From Clostridiaceae bacterium (GTDB taxonomy: Bacteria > Bacillota > Clostridia > Saccharofermentanales > Fastidiosipilaceae): a stretch of 5,358 nucleotides of DNA. Below are positions 1-5,199 of the stretch, piece after piece (position 1 is the stretch's first letter; each line of letters opens with the position of its first letter). The stretch is taken from contig JAAYZH010000105.1 of the NCBI GenBank assembly GCA_012514965.1, forward strand, positions 1-5,358, given 5' to 3'. The notes under the pieces are model-generated. The model was not told the origin of the DNA. It did no database searches and saw nothing but the letters and a program-made list of their open reading frames with translations. Made by a program: the position numbers and the translations under genes.

Positions 1-11
1 ACCCCCAGATC

Positions 12-68
12 TGGACAAAATTTGCGAAAGTGTGTGCTCGCGCCCTGGAATATCGAAAATTTTGTCCA
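12..68. repeat. Long inverted repeat, hairpin-forming intergenic element
   Basis: Bases 12-26 (TGGACAAAATTTGCG) and 54-68 (CGAAAATTTTGTCCA) are reverse complements at 14 of 15 positions, with a 27-base GC-richer spacer between them. A perfect 10-bp palindrome (CCAGATCTGG, 5-14) overlaps the left arm. The element lies downstream of the terminator of the minus-strand operon and no gene covers it. Its arms (GGACAAAA ... TTTTGTCC) and size resemble the 71-bp units at the right end of the window, so it may be a diverged solo copy of the same family. The inverted repeat itself is seen directly; membership in a family is inference. It begins close to the window edge, so further copies may lie to the left. 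Confidence 0.7.
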
Positions 69-144
69 CCGCACCCTCGAAACCTGCTCCGAACCACGTG
101 CCGCAGACCCAGCAGCTTGTCTTCCACTAGCAAACAGAACCATC

Positions 145-170
145 AAAAAGCCGCCTCATTTTGAGACAGC
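145..170 (-). terminator. Rho-independent terminator of the gntR-membrane protein operon
   Basis: Read on the minus strand, bases 170-162 pair with 158-150 to form a 9-bp stem that includes two G-U pairs, closed by a three-base AAA loop and followed at once by five T residues (149-145). It starts about 25 bases after the TAG stop of the membrane protein gene, which is the expected place for the end of this operon. The lower stem is GC-rich (GC..G), fitting an intrinsic terminator. Confidence 0.75.
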
Positions 171-195
171 CCGCCTGCGTTCTGAATTCTTTCGC

Positions 196-1578
196 CTAGG
201 GTGCGGCGGACGCCAGCCACGCCTGCAGCTCGGCATAGAAGGCCGCTGTTTCCTCTGCTGTCTCCAGATTGAGAATTACCCAGTCCCGAGCGTTTTCGTC
301 ATTGAGCTTGATGTCGATGTGCACTTTGACCGCAGTGTGAATGTAGAGTCGCACTGGACCGTAATCGTTGAGGGTGAAGAAGCCGTAGGCCTTGTTTTGG
401 CCGCCATAGCCGTTCGTGCGCCGTCCGTCCAGCTGTGTCTCTGTGAGGGCTATACTCTCAATCTCGTCCGCCTGGATCTCCCAGCCATACAGGGGCGACT
501 CAATCTGCAGACGGTCTGCCTCGAGTTCAAAGGCAAAGCTCAGGAAGCCAAGCATAAAACCACCCAGCAGGAGGAGGACGACGAAACCCATCGTGAGTCC
601 GGCTATGACTTTACCCTTGCGATTGCCGATATTGATCGTGACGCCCATGCCGGCGATGCGCTTGGGTACGAAGACGCGGGGGTCGAGGGGATCATGGTAG
701 AAGCCCCACTTATAGAGCTGGCGTGTCTCCTGAAACTGCACGGTGGGGTCTTTCAGAAGCTCCTCTCCCGCCTCTTTCAGCTTGCGCTCGGCTAGATAGG
801 ATACGGTGAGCAGCAGGGCAATCAGGATCGGCATGGTCAGCAAGATCAGATTGCTCGCGGCAGGGAAATACAGCAGCCCGATCGCGATTGCCAAACTGAC
901 CAGAACGATGATCAGTTCTGTGGCAAGATAGCTCAGGCCATAGATACGTTCCGCCCGTCGCGCATAGGCCTGATTGAGCTTGCTGTCGCTGCTGGCAGCC
1001 CGCACCCGCAGGCGCAGGACGGCCGGATAGGACAGCGGAATGATCACCAGGACCAGGGGGAACACCACGAGCGTGAAGCCCGGCAGTTCGGAAGACGTGT
1101 CGTTGAAGAACCGCAGGAGAAGCGGCGCGAAAGTCACAAGCCACAGGAGCCAGGCCCAGCGTATGGGCGGGGCAGCCAGACCCCGTTCGCGGCTTGCGGC
1201 CGTATCGACCACCACGGTAGAGCCGGTCTGGTAATGCCAGCCTCGTGCCTCCTTCAGGCGCAGCAATGCCTTCTGTATCTGCATCATGAGGACGCCGCAG
1301 CTGATCATGTAGAGGATAAGCAGGAGGAAATAGAACGCATCCAGCCAGGACTTGACAGCATCCAGCCGGCCCAGGAAGCTCAGGCCGAGAAACAGCAGCC
1401 CGACAGCCATTGTCAATGCGCGCGCGAGCCCCTGCAGGCGTTTCGTCTCCGGCTGCGCGGCATGTTCCGGTGAGAACGTCACGGCCAGAATCTTGAATTG
1501 GCTGTAGGCCAAAGCCAGATTCAGAACCACGGTAACAATCACGACCAAGACCAAGAGCATCATTTGCATAAAGTCCAT
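196..1578 (-). CDS. Multi-pass membrane protein, DUF1648/DUF5808-like, GntR-operon partner
   Basis: The 460-residue protein is strongly hydrophobic, with about eight likely membrane segments near residues 5-25, 52-70, 80-100, 141-157, 168-186, 218-238, 242-262 and 326-350. Residues 289-307 contain a YKWGFYHDPLDPRVFVPKR block, which matches the W-G-x-x-Y-x-DPxDPRxFVPKR signature I associate with DUF5808 proteins. After the last helix, residues 350-455 look like a bacterial PH-like domain (FTLNDYGPVRLYI at 401-413, then an xTAxFYAELQ ending). Proteins of this type are commonly encoded beside YtrA-type GntR regulators in Bacillota. Their biochemical role is not established; a part in envelope homeostasis is inference. 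The start codon overlaps the regulator's stop by one base (TAATG), implying translational coupling, and a G8 tract provides the Shine-Dalgarno region. No catalytic motif was seen. The family assignment comes from recalled motifs, not from a search. Confidence 0.85.
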   Translation of the reverse strand: MDFMQMMLLVLVVIVTVVLNLALAYSQFKILAVTFSPEHAAQPETKRLQGLARALTMAVGLLFLGLSFLGRLDAVKSWLDAFYFLLLILYMISCGVLMMQIQKALLRLKEARGWHYQTGSTVVVDTAASRERGLAAPPIRWAWLLWLVTFAPLLLRFFNDTSSELPGFTLVVFPLVLVIIPLSYPAVLRLRVRAASSDSKLNQAYARRAERIYGLSYLATELIIVLVSLAIAIGLLYFPAASNLILLTMPILIALLLTVSYLAERKLKEAGEELLKDPTVQFQETRQLYKWGFYHDPLDPRVFVPKRIAGMGVTINIGNRKGKVIAGLTMGFVVLLLLGGFMLGFLSFAFELEADRLQIESPLYGWEIQADEIESIALTETQLDGRRTNGYGGQNKAYGFFTLNDYGPVRLYIHTAVKVHIDIKLNDENARDWVILNLETAEETAAFYAELQAWLASAAP

Positions 1579-1958
1579 TATTGTCCCCCCCCTTGCAATT
1601 CAGCCAAAATTCGCAACACCTCCGCACGAAACTGAGCCGGGTCCGCGCTCTTGGCTGCGCCCTCTGCCAGCAGTAGCGACAACCGCGTGCGATAGTCACT
1701 CGGCAATCTAGACTGAGCCGGATTCTCGGTTACTCTCGTCCCTTGCCGGCGATCCGTCACGATCATGCCTTCCTGTTTCAGCAGCGTGTAGGCCTTATTC
1801 ACGGTCATGGCGTTTATACCCAGATCCTCAGCCAGCTGACGTACGGTGGGCAAAAGCTCTCCCGGCACCAGCCGGCCCGAGCCGATCCCGTACACAATCT
1901 GGTCCCTGATCTGCTGATACAGGGCAATTGTGGAAGTAAGGTCAATTTCCAGCAGCAT
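1578..1958 (-). CDS. GntR-family transcriptional regulator, YtrA subfamily
   Basis: The 126-residue protein has a GntR-type winged helix-turn-helix at about residues 10-78: YQQIRDQIVYGIGSGRLVPG at 14-33, PTVRQLAEDLGINAMTVNKAY with recognition helix around 48-58, and the wing QEGMIVTDRRQGTRV at 62-76. Only about 45 residues follow, too few for the FadR, HutC or MocR ligand domains, which is typical of the YtrA subfamily. I chose the ATG at 1958 because AAAGGGGA lies about six bases upstream and the protein then opens with the usual xxIDxxSxxxxYxQI pattern. An ATG at 2024 in the same frame would add 22 atypical residues and run through the promoter. It probably represses its own operon through the inverted repeat at 1983-2007 and co-expresses the membrane protein downstream. 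Its ligand is unknown. Confidence 0.93.
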   Translation of the reverse strand: MLLEIDLTSTIALYQQIRDQIVYGIGSGRLVPGELLPTVRQLAEDLGINAMTVNKAYTLLKQEGMIVTDRRQGTRVTENPAQSRLPSDYRTRLSLLLAEGAAKSADPAQFRAEVLRILAELQGGGQ

Positions 1959-1982
1959 AATTGTCCCCTTTCTCTGTCTTGT

Positions 1983-2007
1983 TTGTATTATAACTCGTAT
2001 AACACAA
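1983..2007. promoter_or_regulatory. Inverted-repeat operator, likely GntR binding site
   Basis: TTGTATTATA (1983-1992) and TATAACACAA (1998-2007) are inverted copies with 9 of 10 positions matching, around a 5-bp spacer. The site sits 25 bases upstream of the regulator's start codon and covers its -10 box. Short AT-rich inverted repeats over the core promoter are the normal arrangement for autorepressing YtrA-type GntR proteins. The repeat is seen directly; binding by the adjacent regulator is inference. Confidence 0.7.
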
Positions 2008-2015
2008 GTACTCCA
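1987..2015 (-). promoter_or_regulatory. Promoter of the gntR-membrane protein operon
   Basis: A consensus -10 hexamer, TATAAT, reads on the minus strand from 1992 to 1987, followed by a leader of about 20-25 bases to the GntR start. With 17-bp spacing the -35 hexamer would be TGGAGT (2015-2010), a weak match. The -10 lies inside the left operator arm, so repressor binding would block polymerase. Confidence 0.6.
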
Positions 2016-2076
2016 CCACAGCACTCATCTACCGCCCCGCTTCCTGCCTGATGAGCACCTCCCCCTGGCCAAATCA

Positions 2077-2107
2077 TGCTAGAATATAGGCAGCACAAGG
2101 AGCCTAT
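2077..2107 (+). promoter_or_regulatory. Extended -10 promoter and small leader hairpin for the lipoprotein gene
   Basis: TGC directly precedes TAGAAT (2080-2085), giving an extended -10 element; no good -35 is visible 16-18 bp upstream. Just after it, ATAGGC (2086-2091) and GCCTAT (2102-2107) form a 6-bp inverted repeat with a 10-base loop, at or just beyond the predicted transcription start. The hairpin could be an operator or a leader structure; its role is unknown. Confidence 0.5.
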
Positions 2108-2126
2108 GCAGCCGAAGGAGACGCTC

Positions 2127-2438
2127 ATGAAAACAGTCCACAAGCAAGCGAAACGAATCGTCTTAAGCATTCTGCTCTTCGCGGTCCTATTCAGCGTGAC
2201 CGCTTGTCTGCCCGGCGACGGCAAAGCAACCGTTGCTTCACCTGCGCATTTCTTGTGGGGTGTCTGGCACGGCTGGCTGGCACCCCTGTCCCTGGTCATC
2301 AGTATTTTCGACGACAATATCCGAATCTACGAGGTCCTGAACACCGGATTCTGGTACGATCTGGGCTTCTACATGGCGATCATTTCGGGCTTCGGCGGAC
2401 TCTCCCTGGCGCGCCGCAAGAACCGCCGCGATGGCTGA
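2127..2438 (+). CDS. Small predicted membrane lipoprotein, uncharacterised
   Basis: The 103-residue protein starts with a lysine/arginine-rich N-terminus and a hydrophobic stretch (residues 11-26) that ends in a lipobox-like V-T-A-C (24-27), so Cys27 is the likely lipidated residue after signal peptidase II cleavage. The mature part has two further hydrophobic segments (about 41-61 and 75-94) carrying a FLWGVWHGWLAPLSLVISIF motif and, after DDNIRIYEVLNTGFWYD, a second helix ending in RRKNRR. I recognise this W-H-G ... I-x-IYEV-x-N-x-G-x-WYD pattern as a widespread family of small uncharacterised bacterial proteins; no function is known to me. The ATG at 2127 is preferred over an in-frame ATG at 2076 because AAGGAG (2115-2120) lies six bases before it. 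It is divergent from gntR and has its own promoter, so it is probably monocistronic. Confidence 0.82.
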   Translation: MKTVHKQAKRIVLSILLFAVLFSVTACLPGDGKATVASPAHFLWGVWHGWLAPLSLVISIFDDNIRIYEVLNTGFWYDLGFYMAIISGFGGLSLARRKNRRDG

Positions 2439-2455
2439 CCGCAGCGGCACGAGTA

Positions 2456-2476
2456 CTGAGGTTGCAAAGACCTCAG
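2456..2476 (+). terminator. Possible terminator hairpin after the lipoprotein gene
   Basis: CTGAGGT (2456-2462) and ACCTCAG (2470-2476) form a perfect 7-bp stem with a 7-base loop, 18 bases after the lipoprotein stop. A clear T-run does not follow (the next bases are CCACTCTTTGTGG, itself a small inverted repeat), so this is a weak or non-canonical terminator. Its position between two plus-strand transcription units supports the role. Confidence 0.4.
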
Positions 2477-2503
2477 CCACTCTTTGTGGTACAGATAATG
2501 TTC

Positions 2504-2532
2504 TTGCAATTATGGGGTATATGCCATAGAAT
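2504..2532 (+). promoter_or_regulatory. Sigma-70-type promoter of the capsule/EPS operon
   Basis: TTGCAA (2504-2509) and TAGAAT (2527-2532) are separated by exactly 17 bp, each hexamer with one or two differences from consensus. Transcription would start near 2539, leaving a leader of about 55 bases before the TTG start at 2594. The heptamer TAAGTAT occurs twice in this short leader; no stable hairpin was seen there. Confidence 0.65.
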
Positions 2533-2593
2533 TGCTAAGTATATTCACTAGGTTAAGTATTAAGGTATGAATCTTTCCTATTAGGAGGCAATT

Positions 2594-3274
2594 TTGGACA
2601 ACGAATTAGAAATCTCCCTGAGTGACATTTTGCAATTTATCAAGAAACGTTTTCTATTGATCGTTCTCTGTGGGGTCTATTTTACCGTCGGAACCTTCCT
2701 GGTTTCCCACTACCTGATTCCCGAGAAATACACAGCCTCGGTATCCATGTACGTAAACCCCAACGCAGACGAGAAGGACAGGGTCGCAACCTTGGGAGAC
2801 TTGAACTACGCGCAGGCGGTCGTCGACACCTACATCGAAATTCTCAAGACCAATGTCTTCCTCACCGATGTCGCCCAGACCAGCGCGCTTCCGTACAATC
2901 CAGCTGAACTGCGCAAGATGGTGAACATGCAAGCGCAGAATGGCACCGAGATCTTCAAGATTTCTGTCGTGTCTGAGAATCCCAATGACTCCCTGCTCCT
3001 CGCCGAGACCATCGCGCACCTGGCCCCACAAAAGATCATCGAGGTCAAAGATGCCGACGCGGTGAGAGTCGTCGATCCTGCCATCCTCCCTACAGCACCA
3101 AGCTCCCCCAACGTCATGCGTAACACGGTTCTCGGTGCCGCTCTGGGCTTGATGCTCGGCGTCCTGATCGCCTTTGTCCTCGAGATGACCGATAAGCGAA
3201 TCAAGAACGAGGATGACCTGCTGAAGAATTACAACGTACCTGTACTGGGTACGATCCCGAGCGTCGAGCGCTAA
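2594..3274 (+). CDS. Wzz/CapA-like chain-length determinant and BY-kinase adaptor
   Basis: The 226-residue protein has the classic layout of a polysaccharide co-polymerase: a short cytoplasmic N-terminus (ISLSDILQFIKKRF), a first membrane helix (about 19-38), an extracytoplasmic domain (39-175) opening with the Wzz-type EKYTASVSMYV strand, a proline-rich segment before the second helix (DPAILPTAPSSPN, 161-173), and a second helix (176-196). The cytoplasmic tail ends DLLKNYNVPVLGTIP, the region that in this family contacts and activates the partner kinase. It starts at a TTG, with AGGAGG at 2583-2588 five bases upstream. The length fits CapA, YveK/EpsA and CpsC. It is the first gene of the operon, 22 bases ahead of the kinase. 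The kinase domain is not fused, as is usual for Gram-positive systems and unlike Wzc. The exact polysaccharide cannot be told. Confidence 0.93.
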   Translation: MDNELEISLSDILQFIKKRFLLIVLCGVYFTVGTFLVSHYLIPEKYTASVSMYVNPNADEKDRVATLGDLNYAQAVVDTYIEILKTNVFLTDVAQTSALPYNPAELRKMVNMQAQNGTEIFKISVVSENPNDSLLLAETIAHLAPQKIIEVKDADAVRVVDPAILPTAPSSPNVMRNTVLGAALGLMLGVLIAFVLEMTDKRIKNEDDLLKNYNVPVLGTIPSVER

Positions 3275-3296
3275 ACCCGGTAGAGGAGAAATAATC

Positions 3297-4013
3297 ATGG
3301 CCAAACTACGAACCGCCAATCACTTATACACCACTTCGATACTTTCAAGCTCCAGCAGCTTCTCCATGGTCGAAGCCTACAAGAAGCTTCGCACGAATCT
3401 CATGTTTGCCTTACCCGGAACAGCTTGCAAGAAGATATTAGTCGCAAGCTCTGTGCCAGACGAAGGCAAATCCACAGTCTGCGCGAATCTCGGCATCACT
3501 TTGGCCCAGATGAGCGAGCGAATTCTGCTGATCGACTGCGACCTGCGCAACCCCTCCCTGCATCGGGTCTTCAAGACCAAAGGCCTGCCCGGTTTGTCTG
3601 AGGTTTTGGCCGGCATGATCCCCTTCGAAGAGGCTGTAATCCCGCTCAAGCTGGAAGGCTTACACGTCCTCCCGGCCGGCACCATTCCGCCAAATCCGGC
3701 CGAACTGCTGGGCAGCGACGCCATGGGTACACTTTTGCAGGATTTAGCCTTACAATATGATTACATTCTACTCGATTCACCGCCGTTGGATGCCGTCTCC
3801 GATGCGGTCGTCCTCACGCCTAAGGTCAACGGTACAGTCGTGGTCGTTCGCGAAGGTTCCACAGAACATCCCCAGCTGCAACGCACTCTGGCCGCCCTGC
3901 AATTCGCGGAGGCCAAAGTCCTCGGCCTCATTCTGAGCGACTCAAAGACCTTGGCCAAACAAGGCTACGGCAAGTACAGTAAATATGGTAAGTACGGTTA
4001 TGGAAATAAATAA
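3297..4013 (+). CDS. Bacterial tyrosine kinase (BY-kinase), CpsD/CapB family
   Basis: The 238-residue cytoplasmic ATPase has all the marks of a BY-kinase: the oligomerisation motif EAYKKLRTNL (26-35), Walker A SSVPDEGKST (51-60, catalytic Lys58), Walker A' ILLIDCD (76-82), Walker B YILLDSPP (156-163), and a C-terminal tyrosine cluster with Tyr224, 227, 230, 233 and 235 spaced by Gly/Lys/Ser. In this family the cluster is autophosphorylated in trans within a ring, controlling polymer length and export. The kinase needs the cytoplasmic tail of the adaptor encoded just upstream. An AGAGGAG ribosome site (3282-3288) precedes the ATG by eight bases. The tyrosine tail is encoded by repeating nine-base units and overlaps the next gene's start by 14 bases. 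CpsD, CapB and EpsB/YwqD-type names are all possible, so no symbol is assigned. Confidence 0.95.
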   Translation: MAKLRTANHLYTTSILSSSSSFSMVEAYKKLRTNLMFALPGTACKKILVASSVPDEGKSTVCANLGITLAQMSERILLIDCDLRNPSLHRVFKTKGLPGLSEVLAGMIPFEEAVIPLKLEGLHVLPAGTIPPNPAELLGSDAMGTLLQDLALQYDYILLDSPPLDAVSDAVVLTPKVNGTVVVVREGSTEHPQLQRTLAALQFAEAKVLGLILSDSKTLAKQGYGKYSKYGKYGYGNK

Positions 4014-4785
4014 TATCACTGACATTCATTCGCACGTTTTGCCCGGTATCGATGACGGCGCGCAGAACTTGCCCGCCTCCCTCATTCTCCTCCACATGCT
4101 GGCAGAGCAAGGCGTCGGCCGCCTGGTCCTGACCCCGCACTTTTATTCGTACAGAGAAAGCCTGGAGGATTTCCTGGCCCGGCGCACGGCATCTATGCGC
4201 CAGCTCCTCTCCACTGACTACATCCGCGAAGCCGACCCCGAGCTCCACGCAGCGGGCGGCCCCTACGCCATCTACTCAGAAGCTCAGATTTTCGACGGTA
4301 CCGACCCCCGTGCGATTTCTCTCTATCTCGCTGCGGAAGTCTATCTGACCGAAATGGTCCAGAGTCTCGAGGATGTCCAGCCGCTGCTTTTTGGCCGCGA
4401 ACGTTATCTCCTCCTCGAAATGCCCTTTGACCAGACCTGGCAAACCCGCACCTACCAACAGATCGACGCCTTGGTCGCGAAATTCGGCATCACCCCCGTG
4501 ATCGCCCACGTCGAACGCTATCCAGCCGGCTCCAAAGGCCGCAACACCGATGTCCTGAACGAGCTCACGAAGCGCGGATGTCTGTTGCAGATCAACGTCG
4601 ATTCCTTCGGTGACCGCAAAACCCGCAAAGCCATCCACAATCTCCTGAAGGACGGCTGGGTCGACGCCATCGGCTCAGACGCGCATGACCCCGTCAATCG
4701 CCCGCCTCGGTTCAAAGAATTCGAAGCAATCGTGGCCAAAAAAACCCGCCACTTCCAATACGAAGATGTGAATTTGCCTTTGTGA
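4000..4785 (+). CDS. PHP-family protein-tyrosine phosphatase, CpsB/CapC type
   Basis: The 261-residue protein opens with TDIHSHVLPGIDDGA (7-21), the diagnostic start of manganese-dependent CpsB/CapC/YwqE phosphatases. Likely metal ligands are His10, His12, His47 (LTPHFY), Glu113 (AAEVYL), His170 (IAHVERY), and Asp227 and His229 (GSDAHDP). By family knowledge it dephosphorylates the tyrosine tail of the BY-kinase encoded directly upstream. The region between His47 and Glu113 is about 25 residues longer than I expect for streptococcal CpsB, with a hydrophilic loop around 71-105. I prefer the ATG at 4000, which puts the HSH motif ten residues from the start; an in-frame ATG at 3985 adds five residues and is not excluded. 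Neither has a strong ribosome site. The start overlaps the kinase gene by 14 bases, so translational coupling is likely. Confidence 0.92.
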   Translation: MEINNITDIHSHVLPGIDDGAQNLPASLILLHMLAEQGVGRLVLTPHFYSYRESLEDFLARRTASMRQLLSTDYIREADPELHAAGGPYAIYSEAQIFDGTDPRAISLYLAAEVYLTEMVQSLEDVQPLLFGRERYLLLEMPFDQTWQTRTYQQIDALVAKFGITPVIAHVERYPAGSKGRNTDVLNELTKRGCLLQINVDSFGDRKTRKAIHNLLKDGWVDAIGSDAHDPVNRPPRFKEFEAIVAKKTRHFQYEDVNLPL

Positions 4786-4988
4786 TGTGCGCCGCGCAAA
4801 GTCGGCGTTGCTGACACGCTTTTGCATGACATGATTTGGATTTGTGCTGTGCCGTTTCCCTCCAGGTTAAAATTCCTGTTTTTGTATTATGATATGGTTT
4901 TAAATTGCTGCCTGCGATTGAGATCGGGAGATTGGATCTGGATTCCCGTTGTGAGTGATTTGGTGCGGCCATCCCTTCCGCTAGGAAA

Positions 4989-5030
4989 TTGAACTTGAAA
5001 TTGAAATTGAAATTGGATTTAGATTTGGAT
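4989..5030. repeat. Hexanucleotide tandem repeat (TTGAAA/TTGGAT)
   Basis: Seven consecutive six-base units begin at 4989: TTGAAC, three times TTGAAA, TTGGAT, TTAGAT, TTGGAT. Looser units of the same type (GATTGA, GATCGG, GATTGG, GATCTG) are visible upstream from about 4915, so the array may be longer and decayed. If read as protein it gives alternating Leu-Lys then Leu-Asp, but no ribosome site supports translation. Simple repeats of this kind change length by strand slippage. Confidence 0.75.
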
Positions 5031-5082
5031 TCTCATTTGCGCGTGATAATCTACAATGAGAACTTCCGTTTTAAGAGAATGT

Positions 5083-5109
5083 ATCGCTTCCCATGGGGAA
5101 GCGATTTTT
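5083..5109 (+). terminator. Strong terminator-like hairpin in the intergenic gap
   Basis: Bases 5083-5092 (ATCGCTTCCC) and 5096-5105 (GGGAAGCGAT) form a perfect 10-bp stem with a three-base ATG loop, followed on the plus strand by TTTTATAT. This fits an intrinsic terminator reading rightward. It lies about 300 bases past the phosphatase stop, so it either ends a long 3' tail of the capsule operon or acts as an attenuator in the leader of a gene beyond the window. Confidence 0.65.
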
Positions 5110-5132
5110 ATATCCCAGAGGGAAGATCACTC

Positions 5133-5150
5133 ATTCGTTCTAGAACGAAT
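5133..5150. repeat. Perfect 18-bp palindrome
   Basis: ATTCGTTCT (5133-5141) and AGAACGAAT (5142-5150) are exact reverse complements with no spacer. A centre-less palindrome of this length is typical of a binding site for a dimeric regulator, but there is no T-run to make it a terminator and no gene start visible nearby in the window. It lies 24 bases after the hairpin at 5083-5109. Confidence 0.6.
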
Positions 5151-5199
5151 CTTATGGGGTGTTACTTGGTCTGAATATTTGTGTATTGGTCAACGGAAG

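Larger units (their letters stand above)
4786..5199. other. Non-coding gap downstream of the capsule operon
   Basis: I see no convincing gene here in either strand. The region is more AT-rich and lower in complexity than the flanking genes. Just after the phosphatase stop, small inverted repeats (CGCCG/CGGCG, then GCGT/ACGC followed by TTTT near 4830) might form a weak terminator. A possible weak promoter lies around 4867-4893 (TTAAAA, 15 bp, TATGAT). The better supported elements in this gap are listed separately. It could be the leader of the next polysaccharide gene or simply a repeat-rich spacer. Confidence 0.5.

Noticed and set aside
22..795. Plus-strand 257-codon open frame opposite the membrane protein gene
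   Set aside because: The minus-strand frame has clear membrane helices, a known motif, a coupled start and a terminator. The plus frame runs through that terminator and has no family resemblance.
1959..2024. Upstream ATG at 2024 as the GntR start
   Set aside because: It would place the promoter -10 and operator inside the gene and lacks a ribosome site, while the ATG at 1958 has a good one and gives the usual family N-terminus.
3447..3476. Apparent departure of the kinase Walker A (PDEGKST rather than PGEGKST)
   Set aside because: The P-x-x-GKS/T core with the catalytic lysine is intact and that position varies among BY-kinases, so no loss of function is implied.
4882..4890. TTGTATTAT, matching 9 bases of the putative GntR operator arm
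   Set aside because: No second arm occurs at the required spacing, and a 9-base AT-rich match in an AT-rich gap is not informative.
4989..5174. Small plus-strand reading frame beginning Met-Asn-Leu-Lys with Leu-Lys/Leu-Asp alternation
   Set aside because: It is the translation of the hexamer repeat, begins at a TTG without a usable ribosome site, and runs through the terminator-like hairpin.
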